A DNA stretch of 64,000 nucleotides from assembly GCF_002479495.1 (NCBI RefSeq), contig NZ_DLNQ01000001.1, positions 62,001-126,000 on the forward strand. Reading direction: 5' to 3'. This DNA comes from Brevundimonas sp. UBA7506 (lineage in GTDB: Bacteria; Pseudomonadota; Alphaproteobacteria; Caulobacterales; Caulobacteraceae). A program made the translations under genes and the position numbers. Positions 55,866 to 64,000 of the stretch are shown here, piece after piece. A model generated the notes under the pieces. That model searched no databases. It saw nothing but the letters and a program-made list of their open reading frames with translations, and was not told the DNA's origin. The first letter of the stretch is position 1, and each line of letters begins with the position of its first letter.

Positions 55866-56516
55866 ATGGAGGGCTTCATTCACGACGCCGCCGCCGTCAT
55901 CGCGCGACATGGCGTCTGGGCCGGACCGCTTCTGGGCCTGATGACCTTCGGGGAATCCCTGGTGCTGGTCGGCGCCTTCGTGCCGGCCACCGCCCTGATG
56001 GCGGCGACGGGCGTCCTGGTGGCGACGGATGTCCTGTCGCCCGCGCCGGTGCTGTTCTGGGGATGCGTCGGCGCCATCCTGGGCGAGGCCCTGTCCTATC
56101 ACCTGGGTCGGCGGGCCGGGCCGGCGATCTGGCGCCACCGGCGACTGCGGTCCCAGAGGAAATCCGTGGCCCGCGCCCGGCTCTACTTCCGACGCTATGG
56201 CGCGACCTCCATCTTCCTCGGCCGCTTCCTGGGCCCGCTCCAGGCCGTGGTCCCCCTGACGGCCGGCGCGACCGGCATGGGTCAAGGCCGCTTCCATGTC
56301 GCCAATGTACTGTCGGCCCTGATCTGGACGCCCGCCATGCTGGCGCCGGGATATATGGCGGCCGGGGGCCTCGGCGGGTGGAGTCCGCCGCTTCTGATCC
56401 AGAGCTCCTTGCTCGTTCCCGGGATCACAGCCGTCGCCGTCATGGTTCTGGGCTGTCTGCTGATCCTCGAATCCCTGTTCAGCGATCGGCGGGGTTGGAC
56501 CCTGCACCCCATATGA
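55866..56516 (+). CDS. DedA-family membrane protein
   Basis: A 216-residue DedA/SNARE-associated protein. It has GLMTFGESLVLVGAFVPATAL, GAILGEALSYHLGRRAG and the family signature RYGATSIFLGRFLGPLQAVVPLTAGATGM, followed by membrane helices. DedA proteins move lipids across the inner membrane and affect drug resistance. It begins 3 bp after the permease stop, so it is probably part of the YtrA-controlled unit. The 145 bp after it (56517-56661) hold nothing recognisable. Confidence 0.9.
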   Translation: MEGFIHDAAAVIARHGVWAGPLLGLMTFGESLVLVGAFVPATALMAATGVLVATDVLSPAPVLFWGCVGAILGEALSYHLGRRAGPAIWRHRRLRSQRKSVARARLYFRRYGATSIFLGRFLGPLQAVVPLTAGATGMGQGRFHVANVLSALIWTPAMLAPGYMAAGGLGGWSPPLLIQSSLLVPGITAVAVMVLGCLLILESLFSDRRGWTLHPI

Positions 56517-56661
56517 CCCCGCCCTTCTCCCTAGCCGGTCGAGGCTCCCTTCCTGCTTCTCGGCACGAGCCTCTGGCTCCTGATCTGCTTCGCCGTCGCC
56601 TTGAGCCGGCCACGCTCGCGGTCCTGACCGCCCTTCCCGTCCCTCCATCTCAGAGATCTTC

Positions 56662-58614
56662 ATGACCCGCTCACCAGCGCGCCTTTCCGCATGCCTGGCG
56701 TCCAGCCTCGTCCTGGCCATGGCCGCAGGAACCGCCGCCATCGCCGCCCCCGTCGCCGAAGCCTCGGCCGCCAGGCCTGCCGCCTACAGCGCCGCGCAAT
56801 TCTATGAGACGGTCGACCACCGGCTGGCCGGCGGCTCAGGCCTCGCCTTCTCGCCCGACGGCCGTTTCGTGCTGATGACCAGCGACCAGTCGGGCGTGTT
56901 CAACGCCTACGCCGTTCCGGTCGACGGCGGAGAGCCCGTCGCCCTGACGACCTCGACCACAAACGCCATACAGGCCCTGAGCTGGTTTCCCGAGGACGAG
57001 CGCATTCTGGTGATCTCGGACAGGGGCGGCGATGAACGCACCCGCCTCTATGTCCGCGAACGTGACGGCGGCTTGCGCGACCTGACGCCCGAAGGCCGGG
57101 TCACGTCGGACCTGCTGGGCTGGAGCGGCGATCGCTCCACGATCTGGATCGCCTCCACGGCCCAGGATCGCCGCGCCCCGGACATCCTGGCGGTCGATCC
57201 CGTCACCTATGAAAGCCGCCTGCTGTTCCAGAACCCCGGCATGCTGATCGAAGCCGTTTCGCCCGATGGACGCTGGGTCGCCCTGCGCCGACAGTCCGGC
57301 TCGGCCGACAGCGACCTCTATCTCGCGGATCTGACCCAGGCGGGCGAGCCGCGCCTGATCACCCCCCACGTCGGGATGGTCCGCCACAATGTCTTCGACT
57401 TCACGCCCGATTCCTCGGCCCTGATCTTCGGTTCTGACGCCGCGGGCGAGTTCGGACAGGCCTATCGCTACGACCTGGCCAGCGGGGCGATCACCGAGGA
57501 GTTGAAGGGCCGCTGGGACGTCATCGCCGCCCACTTTTCTCCGTCCGGCCGCTACCGGGTGTCCGCCTTCAACGCCGACGCCCGCACGGAGATGACCGTC
57601 ACGGACATGACCACCGGCGCCCCGATCGCCCTGAAAGGCGTCCCGGCGGGCGACATCGGCGCGGTGCGCTTCCGTGCGGACGAAGGACGGATCGTCTTCA
57701 CCGTCTCCTCCTCCACCTCGCCTGCCGACGTCTTCATCGCCGACCTGACGACGGGCGAGACCCGAAGGCTGACCCAGGCCCTGAACCCGGCGATGCAGGA
57801 GGACGACCTCGTGGAGGCCGTGGTCGTGCACTATCAAGGTGAAGGCGGCGTGACGATCCCGGCCAACCTCTATCGCCCCAAGGGGGCCTCCGCCGCAGCC
57901 CCGGCTGCGGGCGTGGTGATGGTTCATGGCGGACCGGGCGGTCAGGCCCGTCGCGACTATTCTCCCATCATCCAGCACCTGGTCAATCACGGCTACGCCG
58001 TCCTGGCGGTCAACAATCGCGGCTCGTCAGGCTACGGCAAGACCTTCTTCCGCATGGACAATCGGGCGCACGGCGAGGCTGACCTGCGCGACGTGGTCGC
58101 CGGCGGCCAGTGGCTGCGCGATCAGGACTGGGTCGCCGACGATCAGGTCGCGGTGATGGGCGCCTCCTATGGCGGCTACCTGGCCCTGGCCGCCCAGACC
58201 TTCCATCCCCAGGCCTTCGAGGCGGCGATCGACATCTTCGGCGTCACCAACTGGACCCGCACCCTGGAGGAAGCCGCGCGCCTGCCCGAATCCCGACGCA
58301 CCGCCCTCTACGACGAGATGGGCGACCCGGCGACCGACGCCGAACGCCACCGCCGCATCTCTCCCCTGTTCCACGCCGCCAACATCGTCAAACCCTTGCT
58401 GGTGGTCCAGGGCGCGAACGACCCCCGCGTCCTGAAGATCGAAAGCGATGAGCTTGTCGCCGCGGTCAGGGCCAACGGCACGCCGGTGGAGTATGTGGTC
58501 TTCCCCGACGAAGGCCACGGCTTCCGGCGGCGCGAAAACCGGGTGACGGCGCAGGAAGTCTATCTCAGGTTCCTTGACCGCCATCTACGTTCCCGGTCCG
58601 CGCCGGAACGCTGA
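56662..58614 (+). CDS. Secreted S9-family prolyl oligopeptidase-like peptidase
   Basis: A 650-residue exported protease with signal peptide (about 1-28, MTRSPARLSACLASSLVLAM...). An N-terminal beta-propeller covers about 50-370 (LAFSPDGRFVLMTSDQSG; LDLT-type repeats). The C-terminal alpha/beta-hydrolase domain has MVHGGPGGQ, nucleophile GASYGGYLA (Ser near 505), Asp in NDPRV and His in DEGHGFRRREN. It resembles acylaminoacyl-/dipeptidyl-peptidases and should work in the periplasm. Stands alone. Confidence 0.92.
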   Translation: MTRSPARLSACLASSLVLAMAAGTAAIAAPVAEASAARPAAYSAAQFYETVDHRLAGGSGLAFSPDGRFVLMTSDQSGVFNAYAVPVDGGEPVALTTSTTNAIQALSWFPEDERILVISDRGGDERTRLYVRERDGGLRDLTPEGRVTSDLLGWSGDRSTIWIASTAQDRRAPDILAVDPVTYESRLLFQNPGMLIEAVSPDGRWVALRRQSGSADSDLYLADLTQAGEPRLITPHVGMVRHNVFDFTPDSSALIFGSDAAGEFGQAYRYDLASGAITEELKGRWDVIAAHFSPSGRYRVSAFNADARTEMTVTDMTTGAPIALKGVPAGDIGAVRFRADEGRIVFTVSSSTSPADVFIADLTTGETRRLTQALNPAMQEDDLVEAVVVHYQGEGGVTIPANLYRPKGASAAAPAAGVVMVHGGPGGQARRDYSPIIQHLVNHGYAVLAVNNRGSSGYGKTFFRMDNRAHGEADLRDVVAGGQWLRDQDWVADDQVAVMGASYGGYLALAAQTFHPQAFEAAIDIFGVTNWTRTLEEAARLPESRRTALYDEMGDPATDAERHRRISPLFHAANIVKPLLVVQGANDPRVLKIESDELVAAVRANGTPVEYVVFPDEGHGFRRRENRVTAQEVYLRFLDRHLRSRSAPER

Positions 58615-58649
58615 GCCCCGATCAGTCCGTCAGGAAGCTGGCCATCGGG

Positions 58650-58968
58650 CTACATCGTCCAGGGCTGGTCGCCGTACACGTTGAGCGCCCGCAGCGTGAC
58701 CAGCCGCCGACGGCGCGTCGCCCCCTCAGCCGCGAACCACGGTCCGATCCCATGTCCCAGCACGATCACCAACCCCAGGGCGATCAGCAGGCCGCGCGGC
58801 AGATGAACCAGGGCCGCGAGCGCGATCATCGACAGGCCGATAACCCAGACGACCTGCAGGCAGCATGACCAGACCGCGCAGGGCGTCGCTGGCTTCCATG
58901 CGCCCAAAGGCGCCGACAGTGCGAGCGGCGCCCGGATTTCCGGCGGCGGTATCGGTTGACATCAGCAT
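58650..58968 (-). pseudogene. Decayed DUF1624 (heparan-alpha-glucosaminide N-acetyltransferase-like) gene
   Basis: On the minus strand, one frame from 58968 reads ...FGRMEASDALRGLVM, the standard opening of DUF1624 membrane acyltransferases. After that a second frame continues LQVVWVIGLSMIALAALVHL and VIVLGHG, which normally lie about 100 residues further in. It then jumps to RRRRLVTLRALNVYGDQPW, normally later still, before a premature stop. So one frameshift and at least two internal deletions have cut a protein of about 350-400 residues to some 100 codons. Neither fragment should be functional. The family match is from memory of the conserved segments. Confidence 0.7.
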
Positions 58969-58988
58969 GCCCGGCGGATTAGCCGATA

Positions 58989-59003
58989 TGTAATAACATT
59001 ACA
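58989..59003. promoter_or_regulatory. Palindrome TGTAATAACATTACA upstream of the TonB siderophore receptor
   Basis: TGTAAT and ATTACA arms flank AAC, 13 bp before the receptor's GTG start, within GATATG...CAAAC. The AT-rich dyad is of the size bound by Fur-superfamily metal regulators (Zur/Fur-like). The regulator is unknown. Confidence 0.5.
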
Positions 59004-59015
59004 AACGGAGTCGCC

Positions 59016-61091
59016 GTGTCCCTGCTTTCGAGTTGCGCCAGTCTGTGTCTTCTGGCGGCGGCTGACCCGACGTCCCGTGATCATGCCGAAGTCCAGACGA
59101 ATGAGGCAACGACTGTGGGCGAAATCGTGGTCCTAGGTCGCCGGAAGACGCGCGATCTGACCCTGGGCGCCGGCCCGGCGACCGAACGGATGTCGCCGTC
59201 CAGCCGCTCCATCGAAAGCGATCTTCTGCACGCCGTCGGCGCGGTTCGCCTCGCCGATGCGCTCGAACTGGTCAGCGGGGTCAGTCAGCAGAACAACCGC
59301 GGCGGCGTCATGGACAACTTCGCCATTCGCGGCTTCCTGGGCACGCCGGACGGCGGCGCCGAATACTATGTCGACGGCTTCCTGGCTAACCGGGGCATGG
59401 CGCCGCCGCGCGATCCGGCGACGGCGGAAAGGATCGAAGTCCTCAAGGGCCCGGCCGGCGCCCTGTTCGGCGACATCGATCCTGCTGGTCGGGTCAACAT
59501 CGTCTCCCGCACCCCGCGCTTTGTCCCGGACGCCGCCTTCATCGCCACCGTGGGTTCGTTCGGGTTGCGACGCGGAGAACTGGATCTGACGGGGCCGCTG
59601 TCTAAAACGCTTGCCGGTCGCCTGGTGGTCGCCGGCGAAACCAGCAGCGGCTGGCGCGATTACGTCGGGCTCGACCGAACCGTCGTCTCGCCGTCCCTGA
59701 CCTGGCGGCCGAATGACGACCTGCGGCTGACCTATGTGGGCGAATTCACCACCTTCACCACCCTGTTCGACCGCGGCCAGCCGGCCATCAACGGCGACGC
59801 CCTGGCCCTGCCTTCGTCGCGCTACTTCGGTGAGCCCAGCGACGGTCCGACGCGCTTTCGCAATGAGCGCCACCAGATCACAGGCGACTATCGCCTGAAC
59901 GACGACTGGACACTGAAGGGCGGCTTGGCCTGGCGCGGCGGCTCGCTACGCGGCCTCTCCAGCGACCACTCTCGCCTGATCGGCGACACGCTTTGGCGCC
60001 AGCGCCGAGGCCGGGACTTCTCGGTCGAGGATCTGTCCGCCCGACTGGCGTTGAACGGCCAGTTCCGCGCCGCCAAGGGCGTGCACAACCTCGAACTCGG
60101 CGCCAAGGCCTACAGCCTGACCTATGGCGAGCGCTGGCTGCGCATCAACCCGACCCTGGACAACCCCTATCCCATCAACGTCCATGATCCGGTCTATGGC
60201 GGCGCGGCCCCGACGCCCCTGCCCTTCACCGACAATCTGGAGACGCGCGAGGTCGTCACCCTCTACGCCCAGGACCTGTGGGAGGTGAACGACCGCCTTA
60301 GCCTCCTGGCCGGCTTGCGTTACGACGACTATCGCCAGACCATCCGCAACAATCGCACCGGCGCGGTGGGCGAGAACACCGACGCCCCGATCGATTACCG
60401 CATCGCCGCCCGCTATCGCCTGACCGACGCCATCACGGCGCACGCCAGCTATGGACGCTCCTTTGTCCTTAATTCCGGCACAGGTCGCGACGGCTCCGGC
60501 TTCGCCCCCGAGGAAGGCCAGGGCTACGAGATCGGGCTGTCCGGCGCCTGGGAGGGACTGGATCTTGCGGCGACCGTCTTCGACATCGAGAAGAACAACA
60601 TCCTGACCAATGACCCGGTGGACCCGAACTACCTCGCCCCGGTCGGCCGATTGACCACGCGAGGCGTCGAACTGGACGGATCCCTGCGCATCGGGGAGAC
60701 GTGGCAGGTTGTAGCCAACTACGCCTGGACGGACGCGAAGACCGATGACGCGGCCTTCGCCAGCGAAGACGTCCTCAATGTGCCCGAACATTCCGGCTCC
60801 CTGTTCGTCATCGGCCGGTTCCGCACGTCTCACGGGACGGAATGGTCCCTCACCGCCGGCGCCGCCTATGCCGGTGATCGGGCGGCGGCCATCGACGGCA
60901 GCGGCGTTCGTCTGCCCGCCTATTGGAAGGCCAAGGCAGCAGTCGAATATGGCCTGACGGATCGCATCAGCACGCGCCTGGAAATCGATAACCTCTTCGA
61001 CGAACGCTACGCCCAGAGCTCCTACAGTCCGCTCTGGATCTTTCCCGGCGCGCCCAGAAGCCTGAAGGCTTCCATCAGACTGGCTCTATAG
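59016..61091 (+). CDS. TonB-dependent siderophore-type receptor
   Basis: A 691-residue outer-membrane receptor starting at GTG 59016, with a short signal-like start (MSLLSSCASLCLLAAADP). A TonB-box-like TTVGEIVVLGRRK comes next, then the plug with VDGFLANRGMAPPRDPATAERIEVLKGPAGALFG, typical of siderophore receptors. The beta-barrel ends LDNLFDERYAQSSYSPLWIF...SIRLAL; the final residue is leucine, not the usual aromatic. The upstream palindrome suggests metal-responsive control. Substrate unknown. Confidence 0.88.
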   Translation: MSLLSSCASLCLLAAADPTSRDHAEVQTNEATTVGEIVVLGRRKTRDLTLGAGPATERMSPSSRSIESDLLHAVGAVRLADALELVSGVSQQNNRGGVMDNFAIRGFLGTPDGGAEYYVDGFLANRGMAPPRDPATAERIEVLKGPAGALFGDIDPAGRVNIVSRTPRFVPDAAFIATVGSFGLRRGELDLTGPLSKTLAGRLVVAGETSSGWRDYVGLDRTVVSPSLTWRPNDDLRLTYVGEFTTFTTLFDRGQPAINGDALALPSSRYFGEPSDGPTRFRNERHQITGDYRLNDDWTLKGGLAWRGGSLRGLSSDHSRLIGDTLWRQRRGRDFSVEDLSARLALNGQFRAAKGVHNLELGAKAYSLTYGERWLRINPTLDNPYPINVHDPVYGGAAPTPLPFTDNLETREVVTLYAQDLWEVNDRLSLLAGLRYDDYRQTIRNNRTGAVGENTDAPIDYRIAARYRLTDAITAHASYGRSFVLNSGTGRDGSGFAPEEGQGYEIGLSGAWEGLDLAATVFDIEKNNILTNDPVDPNYLAPVGRLTTRGVELDGSLRIGETWQVVANYAWTDAKTDDAAFASEDVLNVPEHSGSLFVIGRFRTSHGTEWSLTAGAAYAGDRAAAIDGSGVRLPAYWKAKAAVEYGLTDRISTRLEIDNLFDERYAQSSYSPLWIFPGAPRSLKASIRLAL

Positions 61092-61219
61092 AAACAGAAC
61101 ATTGACGGAGATGACGCCGCCTGACGTCGGCATAGCGCGAGGAACGGTCATCGGCCTCTCGACCGACAGTTGACGTTCATCCTCGCGTAGCGTTCCCGGC
61201 TTGATTGACGCCAACATTC

Positions 61220-61245
61220 ATTCCATTATCTTGGAATCATGGAAT
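61220..61245 (+). promoter_or_regulatory. ArsR operator overlapping its own start
   Basis: ATTCCA (61220-61225) and TGGAAT (61232-61237) form a perfect dyad with 6-base spacing. A second TGGAAT follows at 61240-61245 over the arsR start codon (61239). This fits ArsR autorepression. Confidence 0.6.
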
Positions 61246-61574
61246 CAGAAGCCGCCATTCTCGCCCTCGCCGCCCTGGCCCAGCCCACGCGGCTGGAGAC
61301 CTTCCGCCTGCTGGCCCGGCATGAACCCGCTGGCCTGCCCGCCGGAGAGATCGCGGACGCCCTGGCAGTGCCCGCCAACACCATGTCGGCGCACCTCGGG
61401 GTCCTGTCCCGCGCCGGCCTGATCAGTTCGGAACGTCGCAGCCGGTCGATCATTTACCGCGCCGACCTGAGCCGCCTTCAGGCGCTTGTCGTCTTCCTGC
61501 TGAAGGACTGCTGCCAGGGCCGCGCCGACCTGTGCGAGCCGCTTCTGGCCGAACTCGCGCCCTGCCGCGCCTGA
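61239..61574 (+). CDS. arsR: ArsR-family arsenic-responsive repressor
   Basis: A 111-residue winged-helix repressor (LAQPTRLETFRLLARHEP; HTH GEIADALAVPANTMSAHLGVLSRAG). The usual alpha-3 ELCVC metal site is absent. Cysteines occur as C91-C92, C99 and C108 near the C-terminus (DCCQGRADLCEP). That arrangement is like the C-terminal As(III) site described for Acidithiobacillus ArsR. First gene of the arsenic operon, with an operator at its start. Confidence 0.92.
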   Translation: MESEAAILALAALAQPTRLETFRLLARHEPAGLPAGEIADALAVPANTMSAHLGVLSRAGLISSERRSRSIIYRADLSRLQALVVFLLKDCCQGRADLCEPLLAELAPCRA

Positions 61575-61581
61575 GGACCTC

Positions 61582-62004
61582 ATGGACGTCGTCATCTATC
61601 ACAACCCCGCCTGCGGAACGTCGCGCAACGCCCTCGCCCTGATCCGTCACGCCGGGATCGAGCCCCACGTCATCGAGTATCTGAAGACGCCGCCCAGCCG
61701 CGCCATGATCACGGAGCTGGTCAGGCGCATGGGCGTTCCGCTGCGCAGCCTTCTGCGCGAGAAGGGCACGCCCTTCGCCGAACTGGGCCTCGGCGATCCC
61801 GCCCTGACGGATGACCAGCTTCTGGACGCCATCGAGGCCCATCCGATCCTGCTGAACCGCCCGATCGTCGTCTCGCCGCTGGGGGTGCAATTGTGCCGGC
61901 CGTCGGAGGCGGTCCTCAACCTTCTGCCGGCCGAGGGGCTTAAGCCCTTCACCAAGGAGGACGGCGAGGTCGTCATCGATACTGAGGGCCGAAGGATCCG
62001 CTGA
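61582..62004 (+). CDS. arsC: Arsenate reductase, glutaredoxin type
   Basis: A 140-residue ArsC (E. coli R773-like, 141). It has the catalytic [13 protein letters not shown] (Cys11) and the arginine regions [14 protein letters not shown] and [19 protein letters not shown]. It reduces arsenate to arsenite using glutathione/glutaredoxin. Seven bases after arsR; stop shares one base with the transporter ATG. Confidence 0.95.
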   Translation: MDVVIYHNPACGTSRNALALIRHAGIEPHVIEYLKTPPSRAMITELVRRMGVPLRSLLREKGTPFAELGLGDPALTDDQLLDAIEAHPILLNRPIVVSPLGVQLCRPSEAVLNLLPAEGLKPFTKEDGEVVIDTEGRRIR

Positions 62005-63089
62005 TGGTCGACGCCGTCATCACTGAACAGCCAAAGCGCCGCCTGTCCTTCCTCGACCGCTGGCTGACACTTTGGATTTTCGCCGCGATGGCGCTGGGCG
62101 TGCTGCTGGGTGCGGTCGTGCCGGGCCTTCCCGCCTGGATCGACGGCCTGTCGGTCGGGACGACCAACATCCCCATCGCCATCGGCCTGATCCTGATGAT
62201 GTATCCGCCGCTGGCGCGGGTGAAGTACGAGGAACTGCCGCGCGTCTTCGCGGACAGGCGCGTGCTTGCCCTGTCCCTGTTCCAGAACTGGGTGCTGGGG
62301 CCGGTGCTGATGTTCGCCCTGGCGGTCATCTTCCTGCGCGACCAGCCGGAATACATGACCGGCGTCATCCTGATCGGTCTGGCCCGCTGCATCGCCATGG
62401 TGCTGGTCTGGAACCAGTTGGCGCGCGGCGACAACCAGTATGTGGCGGGTCTGGTCGCCTTCAATTCGCTCTTCCAGATCGCCTTCTTCAGCCTCTACGC
62501 CTGGCTGTTCCTGACCGTGTTGCCGCCCCTGTTCGGGCTGGAGAGCAGCGTGGTGGACGTCACCGTCTGGACCATCGCCGGCGCCGTCCTGGTCTATCTG
62601 GGCCTGCCCTTCCTCGGGGGGGTCCTGACCCGGCGCACCCTTGTCGCGAGGAAGGGAAATGACTGGTACGAGACGCGCTTCCTGCCGCGCATCACGCCGA
62701 TCACCCTGATCGCCCTTCTCTTCACCATCGTCGCCATGTTCAGCCTCAAGGGCGGCGAAGTGGTCGCCCTGCCGCTGGACGCCCTGCGCATCGCCATCCC
62801 GCTGACGATCTACTTCTTCGTCATGTTCGTGGTCAGCTTCCTGATGGGACGGTTGATCGAGGCGGACTATCCGCGCACCACGGCCCTGGCCTTCACCGCC
62901 GCCTCCAACAATTTTGAACTGGCGATCGCCGTCGCCATCGCCGCCTTCGGGCTGGCGTCGCCGGTCGCCTTCGCGGCGGTCATCGGCCCGCTGGTCGAGG
63001 TCCCGGTGCTGATCCTGCTGGTGTCGGTCGCCCTGTGGCTGGGCCGCCGCTACTTCCCCGCGACCGCCCCGAAGAAGGACGCCTGCTGA
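62004..63089 (+). CDS. acr3: ACR3-family arsenite efflux permease
   Basis: A 361-residue membrane protein with about ten helices. ACR3 hallmarks: [37 protein letters not shown] with the transport cysteine in helix 4, and [18 protein letters not shown] with the conserved glutamate. It expels As(III) produced by ArsC. This is the ACR3 type, not the unrelated E. coli ArsB. Confidence 0.94.
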   Translation: MVDAVITEQPKRRLSFLDRWLTLWIFAAMALGVLLGAVVPGLPAWIDGLSVGTTNIPIAIGLILMMYPPLARVKYEELPRVFADRRVLALSLFQNWVLGPVLMFALAVIFLRDQPEYMTGVILIGLARCIAMVLVWNQLARGDNQYVAGLVAFNSLFQIAFFSLYAWLFLTVLPPLFGLESSVVDVTVWTIAGAVLVYLGLPFLGGVLTRRTLVARKGNDWYETRFLPRITPITLIALLFTIVAMFSLKGGEVVALPLDALRIAIPLTIYFFVMFVVSFLMGRLIEADYPRTTALAFTAASNNFELAIAVAIAAFGLASPVAFAAVIGPLVEVPVLILLVSVALWLGRRYFPATAPKKDAC

Positions 63090-63529
63090 TGGCCTTCAAC
63101 GTCTCGGCGTTGCCCGAACCCACCGCCGACCTGATCGCCGCGCTGGAGGCTGCCGGACTACCGACGGATGACCTCCACGAACCCGGCCGGCGCTTCTTCC
63201 GCTTTGAGAATGGCGAGGGGCTGGTCGGCTACGGCGGGCTGGAGCAGGTCGGGCCCGACGTCCTGATCCGCTCCATCGTCGTCCCTGACGGCCGTCGCGG
63301 CGGCGGTCACGGCGGGGCGATCCTGTCCTGGCTCGAAACTGAAGCCGCCCAGCAAGGCGCTGCCAGCCTCTATCTGCTCACGACCTCGGCCGCCGCCTTC
63401 TTCCAGCGGCGCGGCTACTCGGTCGCCCTTCGGTCAGCCGCGCCGCCCGCCATCGCCGCCTCTCGCCAGTTCAGCGGCCTGTGCCCGGCATCGGCGACCT
63501 TCATGTTCAAGGATCTGCGTATCCAATGA
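63089..63529 (+). CDS. arsN2: ArsN2-type GNAT acetyltransferase
   Basis: A 146-residue GNAT protein starting at ATG 63089 over the acr3 stop (TGATG). The acetyl-CoA loop is [16 protein letters not shown]. The end [22 protein letters not shown] is typical of ArsN2 proteins in arsenic operons. Related ArsN1 enzymes acetylate phosphinothricin-like arsenicals such as arsinothricin; the ArsN2 substrate is less certain. Stop overlaps arsH. Confidence 0.88.
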   Translation: MAFNVSALPEPTADLIAALEAAGLPTDDLHEPGRRFFRFENGEGLVGYGGLEQVGPDVLIRSIVVPDGRRGGGHGGAILSWLETEAAQQGAASLYLLTTSAAAFFQRRGYSVALRSAAPPAIAASRQFSGLCPASATFMFKDLRIQ

Positions 63530-64000
63530 CCCGCCTTCGCGACCTGCCCGATCCCGACCACCTGCCCGCGCTCGACCCGGCCTATCTGTCCAGCCGCCCC
63601 GCGCTGGGTCTCGGTCCGAACGACCATCCGCCGCGCATCCTGCTGCTCTACGGCTCGCTGCGGGATCGGTCCTTTTCCCGGCTGTGCGTCGAGGAGGCCG
63701 CCCGCCTTCTGCGCTTCATGGGCTGCGAGACGCGCATCTTCGATCCGTCCGACCTGCCGCTGACCGATCAGGTCGCCTACGACGATCATCCCGCCGTCCA
63801 CGAACTGCGCGAGCACGCCCTGTGGTCTGAAGGCATGGTCTGGAGCAGCCCGGAACGCCACGGTCAGATTTCGGGGATCATGAAGCTGCAGATCGATCAC
63901 CTGCCGCTCAGCATGGGCGGCATGCGTCCGACCCAGGGCCGCACCCTGGCGGTCATGCAGGTCTCCGGCGGCTCGCAGAGTTTCAACGCGGTCAACACCC
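63526..64000 (+). CDS. arsH: ArsH organoarsenical oxidase (3' end beyond window)
   Basis: The first 158 codons of ArsH, from ATG 63526. The flavodoxin-like FMN loop is [14 protein letters not shown] and the conserved [20 protein letters not shown] is present, then [13 protein letters not shown] at the window edge. ArsH oxidises trivalent methyl- and aromatic arsenicals with NADPH/FMN. Last visible gene of arsR-arsC-acr3-arsN2-arsH, coupled to arsN2 by an ATGA overlap. Confidence 0.95.
   Translation, partial: MTRLRDLPDPDHLPALDPAYLSSRPALGLGPNDHPPRILLLYGSLRDRSFSRLCVEEAARLLRFMGCETRIFDPSDLPLTDQVAYDDHPAVHELREHALWSEGMVWSSPERHGQISGIMKLQIDHLPLSMGGMRPTQGRTLAVMQVSGGSQSFNAVNT

Overview
The window is about 64 kb of GC-rich, tightly packed bacterial chromosome. 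The style points to the Alphaproteobacteria, most likely Caulobacteraceae and probably a Brevundimonas-like organism. Reasons: a ScfR/PccR-type propionate regulator with TTTGCAAA boxes, a BioR-controlled biotin operon, two TonB-dependent receptors, a pectin/uronate locus with its own TonB receptor, many 4-bp ATGA/GTGA overlaps, several GTG/TTG starts and frequently weak Shine-Dalgarno sequences. The genus is inferred; no rRNA or tRNA gene is present to test it.

Layout. (1) 1-9300: propionyl-CoA and valine breakdown, with the methylmalonyl-CoA mutase small subunit (cut by the window edge), a small membrane protein, pccA and pccB, a divergent PccR-type regulator with a symmetrical operator, then mmsA and a divergent LysR regulator. 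(2) 9465-16459: envelope signalling, with a response regulator / LysM-FecR protein / CHASE2 histidine kinase cassette, a lipoprotein, and a BlaI repressor with an M56 (BlaR-like) membrane protease. (3) 16595-21074: an ABC transporter whose permease is fused to an M1 aminopeptidase. (4) 21217-40320: a pectin/galacturonate utilisation locus. It has two esterases, a hexuronate MFS transporter, a 2-keto-4-pentenoate hydratase-like enzyme, a LacI regulator, an RpiB-like protein, kduI-kduD-kdgK, a PL10-like pectate lyase, uxaC-uxuB-uxaA and a 952-residue TonB receptor. Six copies of a TGACACCGGT-cored operator mark its promoters and define a local regulon. (5) 40320-47310: an FMN reductase, a LysR regulator head-to-head with two pirins and an OsmC protein, cobyric acid synthase, and a secreted M28 peptidase. 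(6) 47375-53497: the biotin operon bioBFDAGC, with the GntR-type repressor BioR convergent at its end. (7) 53791-58614: a YtrA-type GntR regulator with an ABC exporter and a DedA protein, then an S9 peptidase. (8) 58650-64000: a wrecked DUF1624 acyltransferase gene, a second TonB receptor, and an arsenic operon arsR-arsC-acr3-arsN2-arsH running off the end.

How parts fit. In the pectin locus, polygalacturonate would be cut by the lyase and imported through the TonB receptor and the ExuT-like carrier. Unsaturated ends would go through KduI and KduD, and galacturonate through UxaC, the mannitol-dehydrogenase-family reductase and UxaA. Both routes meet at 2-keto-3-deoxygluconate, which KdgK phosphorylates; the KDPG aldolase must be elsewhere. 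The biotin operon encodes a BioC-BioG pimeloyl route plus the full ring-assembly set, and the two biotin-dependent carboxylase subunits sit in the same window. The most interesting points are the six-site LacI regulon with two enzymes of unclear role, the LysR/pirin junction that seems to have lost its promoter region, the multi-box bioB promoter, and the LysM-FecR/CHASE2 signalling cassette.
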